Below, piece by piece: positions 59,564 through 64,000 of a stretch of 64,000 nucleotides of DNA (position 1 is the first letter of the stretch; every line of letters begins with the position of its first letter). Source of the DNA: Paramecium pentaurelia (taxonomy: Eukaryota > Ciliophora > Oligohymenophorea > Peniculida > Parameciidae); contig CAJJDO010000104.1 of the NCBI GenBank assembly GCA_905183005.1, positions 62,001-126,000 of the forward strand. The letters run 5' to 3'. Below the pieces are notes generated by a model. It was not told where the DNA came from and made no database searches. It worked only from the letters and a program-made list of their open reading frames with translations. The translations under genes and the position numbers were made by a program.

Positions 59564-61003
59564 ATGATGTCCTTAGATATTTAAAATGACTACTTAGAAT
59601 TTGCATCAATTTTGGATGACAAATACTATATAATTGATACAATTGGATTTGGAAGATATGCAAAGTAATGTGTATTGAATAGCAATCTAGGGTTAAATTG
59701 GCTATTAATATGGAGGATAAATAAAAATATGCAATAAAAATCATGAAAACAGATCCAACAACTAGTTAATGTAGATCAGATACATTTATAAATGAAATTT
59801 CAACATAAGCTGAATTTGATCATAAACACATAATTAGAATCATATATGTATTTATTCTATATCCAACCAACATAGTGTAGGATGAATGGAAATTATAAAA
59901 AGATAGATGGAAGAATTTAATAGGTTTCTTATTTTGTTATGGAATTGGCCAATCAAGGTGAATTGTTCTAATTATTAGAACAAACTTAGCAATTTTCTGA
60001 AAAATTTGCAAGGAATATATTTTTATAACTAATAAAAGGTAAAAATCTTCCTTTATTGCTAGCATAGGAATTGAGCATCTGCATGAACGCGGTGTTGTTC
60101 ATAGAGATGTTAAAGCAGAAAATATACTATTTAGTAATGGTGTACTTAAGTTGGCTGATTTTGGATTTAGTACTAAGACAATTGATGAGAAAGGATCCAG
60201 AATCTAATTTGAAATATCTTAACATATTGGATCTCCTGAATATAATCCTCCAGAATTATATAATATTGGTAATGTATAGATTTATTATAATATAGGGAAA
60301 TAGAAATTTTATAATCCAGAGTAGGCTGATATCTTTGCTGCAGGTGTAATCTTATTTACAATGGTTATCAGATCTGCTCCTTTCAAAACTTCAAAATCAA
60401 CTGATCCCTACTATTCCTTATTAAAAAATAACAAATAATCCTTCTGGAAAATCTTTAGTGAGATTGCAGATTCATCTGCATAATTTAAAGATCTGATTGA
60501 GAAAATGTTGGATGAAAATCCATTAAAGAGAATTACTATTGAACAAATAAAATAGCATCCTTGGATATAAGGTAATGATTCATATAAAATTTAAAGGATA
60601 AATGTTTGGTTAAACAGAATTCTAGAAAGAATTGAAGAATAGATATGATATGATATTAAGTTAATAAATAGTAAAAATAACAAATAAGAGAGACACAAAA
60701 TTTTCAACAAGAAAATCAATTAAAAAGGTTGAAACAGATAATATAAGTAAAAATGTATAAAAATAATGTTATGAAAATATTGAATTGATTGATAAAGTAA
60801 TTTATTAGTTTATTTTTTAGATAAATGCAAAATTGTAGATTAAATAACATTCTCCAAAAGAATAATTTAAATAATAATCAAATAAAAGTGAAAAATTAAA
60901 AGTAGGAATTTAATAAAAATAATAAAATTAATACAGTTCTAGAACAAATTAGGAATCCAAAAGATCAAGTCCTGGATCACCTTCGAACGATTCTGATAAT
61001 TGA
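59564..61003 (+). CDS. Serine/threonine protein kinase
   Basis: 426-residue kinase with intact catalytic core. Seen: glycine loop DTIGFGRYAKVKLA, YAIKIMK (Lys), VMELANQGELFQLL, catalytic HLHERGVVHRDVKAENILF, DFGFSTK and SPEYNPPELY as APE-like segment, ADIFAAGVILFTMV, and ENPLKRITIEQIKQHPWIQ. The RD motif and 'GELF' hinge suggest a CAMK/ciliate-type kinase. The C-terminal 150 residues are basic and Ser-rich (SKRSSPGSPSNDSDN). Introns: 59665-59690, 59848-59875, 60039-60067, 60269-60295, 60572-60596 (ends AAG) and 60797-60820. The fourth and sixth are multiples of three without TGA, so they are less certain. A second ATG follows immediately at 59567. Confidence 0.88.
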
Positions 61004-61015
61004 TACAAACCAAAT

Positions 61016-61038
61016 TATATATATATATATATATATAT
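61016..61038. repeat. TA dinucleotide run in a 40-bp convergent gap
   Basis: Twenty-three bases of alternating T and A between the stop codons of the kinase (+) and the next minus-strand gene. Probably a simple repeat within overlapping 3' UTRs. No other content is visible in the gap. Confidence 0.8.
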
Positions 61039-61043
61039 TGTAA

Positions 61044-62576
61044 TCATTCAAAATCTTTAAAATTTGAATTTTGTTATTCTTGTTTTGATGATTAATTGGT
61101 TTTAAAAATAGAATTATTTTAATTCCAATCTTTACCAACAGTCTTTGATAAATGTTTTATTTATGGTATTTAAAGTAATTCTCCATTAATTCTTCTACTT
61201 GTGTAATTAAGTATAGTTTTATTTTCATTAAAATTAAAAAATAAATCTATTTTATTGTTTGTTGTTTGAATTGGTTAGATATTATAAATTAAATCTAATC
61301 CATCATCAATTTCAGTTTTCATATGAATTCTTTTGATATTTTATTTAAAAATTGAATGCTTTTTTTATGGATTTTCTTATTTATTGAATACATTTGTAAA
61401 GCATTCATTACATAATGAAATCATTTAATTTAAAAATACTAGATTCCTTTTAAATTCTTTATATTCTTCCATAGTCATTTTTGGATACATAATTTTGATT
61501 ATTCTTGGTATAAGTTATTATTAATCAATTTTAACTTAACCAACATGTAGATTATGATTTAATTTTAAGATATTATCTCGAGTAAACTTTTAATTTTATG
61601 ACTTTCTTGTCAATACATTATTTTCCCAATTTTCAACAATATCCTTTAATCGAACCTTTGAAAATTCGATTTAATTTTTATCTTTATCACATCCAATACA
61701 TTTAGAATTATCAGATAAAATAATGGCTTTTGGATAATTTATAAGTGATTTTTATATTTTACTTGAAATTTCAAATTCAGCTAAAGTATAAATAAATAAT
61801 TTACGCTAATTTAATTGCTTTAATTCACTATTAGAAGTTAAAACTTTTGAACTAAATAATAGAAACACTTTATTTTTTTTGGCTATTTTAAATAATACTT
61901 CCATTTAACATATTTATTTTTAATTTTAAGTAACATTAGCTACATGAGAAACTATCAATCCACATAATAATTCCAATCTTTAAGTAAGAGATGTACCTTT
62001 CAAAGTTCTTTATTCAATAGGTCCATTCAACATCTCAAAAGTTACTGCTCTTTGATATATATCTGCTTTTGAAAAGTTAATCTAAAATTTATTAGAAAGA
62101 CATTCAAAGAAACACAAATTATTAGTCCATGTACATTTAATTACTTCATTACAACTACCTAATAAATGTTTTATATATAATATACCTTTAGGATAAACAA
62201 ATCTTTATAGATATCCTTTAGTGTTATCTGATATTTTGGAAGTCAACAATTAATATAATAAGTGTTATGACAAATACTCAAAAGTTGTTAAATTTTTAGT
62301 CTTATTTATCCAAATAGCACAAATTAAATGTTAATCTTCTTTATCTGTTACAAATTCATTCAGGATGTCTTCCCAATTAAGTTTTGATTTGCTTTTTCTC
62401 ATTATTTGAGAATCATGACTGTAATACCAGAAATATGGTTATCCTTAAATGATCTCAATAGTATCTGGAATATCTATTTTTATATTGTTTCTAAATATTG
62501 GATCTTGTAACCATAACAAATGAAATAGATTAAAGTTAAATCCATTTTCATCCAAAACAAATCTTTAAAAACTCAT
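61044..62576 (-). CDS. Hypothetical protein, unrecognised
   Basis: Intronless 510-residue protein. The sequence is protein-like throughout with aromatic-rich and globular stretches (ENGFNFNLFHLLWLQDPIFR, VTFEMLNGPIEQRTLKG, RLELLCGLIVSHVANVT) and two Cys pairs that might bind metal (SKCIGCDKD and LCNECFTN). No signal peptide or membrane segment. I could not match it to a family; it may be a ciliate-specific protein. Its end is rich in Gln, Asn and Ser (FKTNQSSKQEQQNSN). Convergent with the kinase gene, whose stop is 40 bp away. Confidence 0.75.
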
Positions 62577-62785
62577 TCTTCTTTTATTAAAATTATAAAA
62601 ATAATAAAGTTTAAATAGAAATCATAAAATATATTATCCAAACTAAATTTGAGAACTTCAAATATATATAATCAAATAGGATATCTATTTTCAATCTAAA
62701 AAATTAGAATTTATAATAAAATTAAACAAATTCAGAATTTTAAAGTATTAAGTTTTCTTATATTGATAAGAATAATAAAGATAAA

Positions 62786-64000
62786 TCATATCTAATTCTA
62801 TTAATTTATCTACAATGTTTTAGGTATAATCACTTTTTTCTTTTTTCCATCTTAAGTCTCTTTATATTCAACTCTTTATTCAGTTACAATATCTTATGTT
62901 TTAGATTCTTCATTTTTCTTTGGAACTTCCTCTTCCTCTATTTTATCATTATTATATAACACTCTAATATACTCAGGTAATTCTAATTTTAATATAAGAT
63001 TTTACATTCAATTGGAACTTCTTAACCAAAGTATCCCTCCTCAATTTATACAAAAGAACAAAAGCCATCACATGAACTTACAGCAATCAAGTTAGACCCT
63101 TTAATAATGAATATATATGATACCTTTAAAACAAATATCAGTTATTGAGGCATAATGAAGATTTCCAAAAATAGCTAAAGGAATTGGACTATCAGTTGAA
63201 TAAAGTAATAAGGAATCAATTGTTCCTATTGCAAAAATCATTTTATATGGTAAATCTATCAATGGTTATTAAATATCTTAATTTCTATTAAAGTATTTAG
63301 AGCAAAATCTTATAACTAAGGCAGGAGTTTTGGTTGGTAAAAAGAAACATGGAACTTAAGGAGATTATCTTAAGAATCCATAAGCACCCATAATAGGTTT
63401 ATTATCAACCCAGAATTCAGCAGCAGGCAAAATATAAAATGAACCATCAGGACTCCAATCTGGTCTTCTTACAAAAGTGAATAAACTAGTTTCACCTAAA
63501 AATATTCCATTTTATTTTTTCTCTTCTATTTATTATTATTATTATTATTCTTATGATGTTTATTATTATATATCTGTTTTTTAGGCATTTTCTAATTTTC
63601 TGACAACATGTTATGGATAAAATTGTAAACTATTTATGTTTTTTTTTTATGCTTTTAATACTTTCCATACTCTTGCTGTTCTATCCTGACTTAATGATAC
63701 TATAGATTTAAGTCTTGGATCAATTGTAATTCCTTAAACATATGCTGTATGTCCATCTAATGTTTATAATTATTTTTATTTCTTAACATTCCAAACAATT
63801 ACATATTTATCTAGTCCACCTGATACTAAAATTTCACCATTTTTTGACCATTATAGATCATAGATTTCTTTGCAATGTCCAGTTAATATTGAAAATGGCC
63901 ACCATTATAATCTAGGTTCAGATTAACCAAATGTTTATCTCACTTATTAGTTCCAAATAATTATTTTATAATCATCAGAACCAGATGCAAAATATTTACC
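62786..64000 (-). CDS. CAF-1 middle subunit p60 (CAC2/CHAF1B), 5' end cut by window
   Basis: C-terminal 388 residues of a WD40 histone chaperone that deposits H3-H4 behind the replication fork. The visible part contains repeats 3-4 onward (LTGHCKEIYDLQWSKNGEIL, GGLDKYVIVWNV, DGHTAYVQGITIDPRLKSI, DRTARVWKV), then family-specific segments SLFTFVRRPDWSPDGSFYIL, CSKYFNRNQDIQQPLIDLPY, KMIFAIGTIDSLLLYSTD and SSCDGFCSFVQIEEGYFG. These match CHAF1B, not the related HIRA. Introns: 63099-63123 (25 nt, ends AAG) and 62983-63005 (23 nt). The acidic then basic tail (EEEEVPKKNEE, GKKKKVIIP) follows. The start lies beyond base 64000. Confidence 0.9.

Noticed and set aside
1..64000. CRISPR array, insertion sequence, integrase or viral gene
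   Set aside because: No regularly spaced direct repeats, transposase or viral protein motifs were found; the only large repeat is the assembly duplicate.

Overview
The window reads as macronuclear (somatic) DNA of an oligohymenophorean ciliate, most likely Paramecium or a close relative. Genes stay open only if TAA and TAG are read as glutamine, and TGA is the only stop. The DNA is very AT-rich and almost fully coding. Genes are interrupted by tiny introns (about 87 by my reading, mostly 19-34 nt, GTA...TAG, a minority ending AAG or CAG). One gene is a 2,788-residue cysteine-periodic protein of the Paramecium surface-antigen type. I joined exons by hand; nearly every model closes to an exact multiple of three.

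Layout. 0.5-6.5 kb: Q-rich protein, basic small protein, Rab GTPase (-), unknown protein. 6.5-7.7 kb: gene-poor. 7.7-14.7 kb: uracil phosphoribosyltransferase, R2R3-type Myb (-), secreted Cys-rich protein (-), CDK10/11-type kinase, Scd6/Lsm14, tRNA thiolase Ncs6/Ctu1. 15.4-21 kb: drug/metabolite-type transporter (-), coiled-coil protein, FCP/SCP-type phosphatase, TPR protein. 21-27 kb: ribosomal protein eL8, CCR4-NOT NOT3/5 subunit (-), P5B ATPase (-), small membrane protein. 27.3-30.1 kb: prolidase gene (-) with 1,182 bp written twice around a single N, which I judge an assembly artefact. 30.5-37 kb: multi-TM protein (-), SR splicing factor, MFS transporter, CDCA7-type zinc-finger protein. 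37-45.6 kb: the giant surface protein, then a tRNA-Ala(AGC). 45.9-64 kb: two coiled-coil proteins (-), a basic protein, class I histone deacetylase (-), two unknown proteins (-), a coiled-coil protein, an armadillo protein with a C2H2 finger (-), a PWWP protein (-), a Q/N-rich protein, a Ser/Thr kinase, an unknown protein (-), and the C-terminal part of CAF-1 p60 (-), which runs off the right edge.

Functional themes are RNA metabolism (Lsm14, NOT3/5, SR factor, eL8, Ctu1) and chromatin (HDAC, PWWP, CAF-1 p60, CDCA7-type finger, Myb). There is no sign of operons in the bacterial sense, but several neighbours are separated by only 10-40 bp. No CRISPR, insertion sequence or viral gene was seen. 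The most interesting items are the CDCA7-type finger in a ciliate, the armadillo plus C2H2 architecture, the mixed 3' splice sites, two coding starts facing away from each other 10 bp apart, and the assembly duplication.
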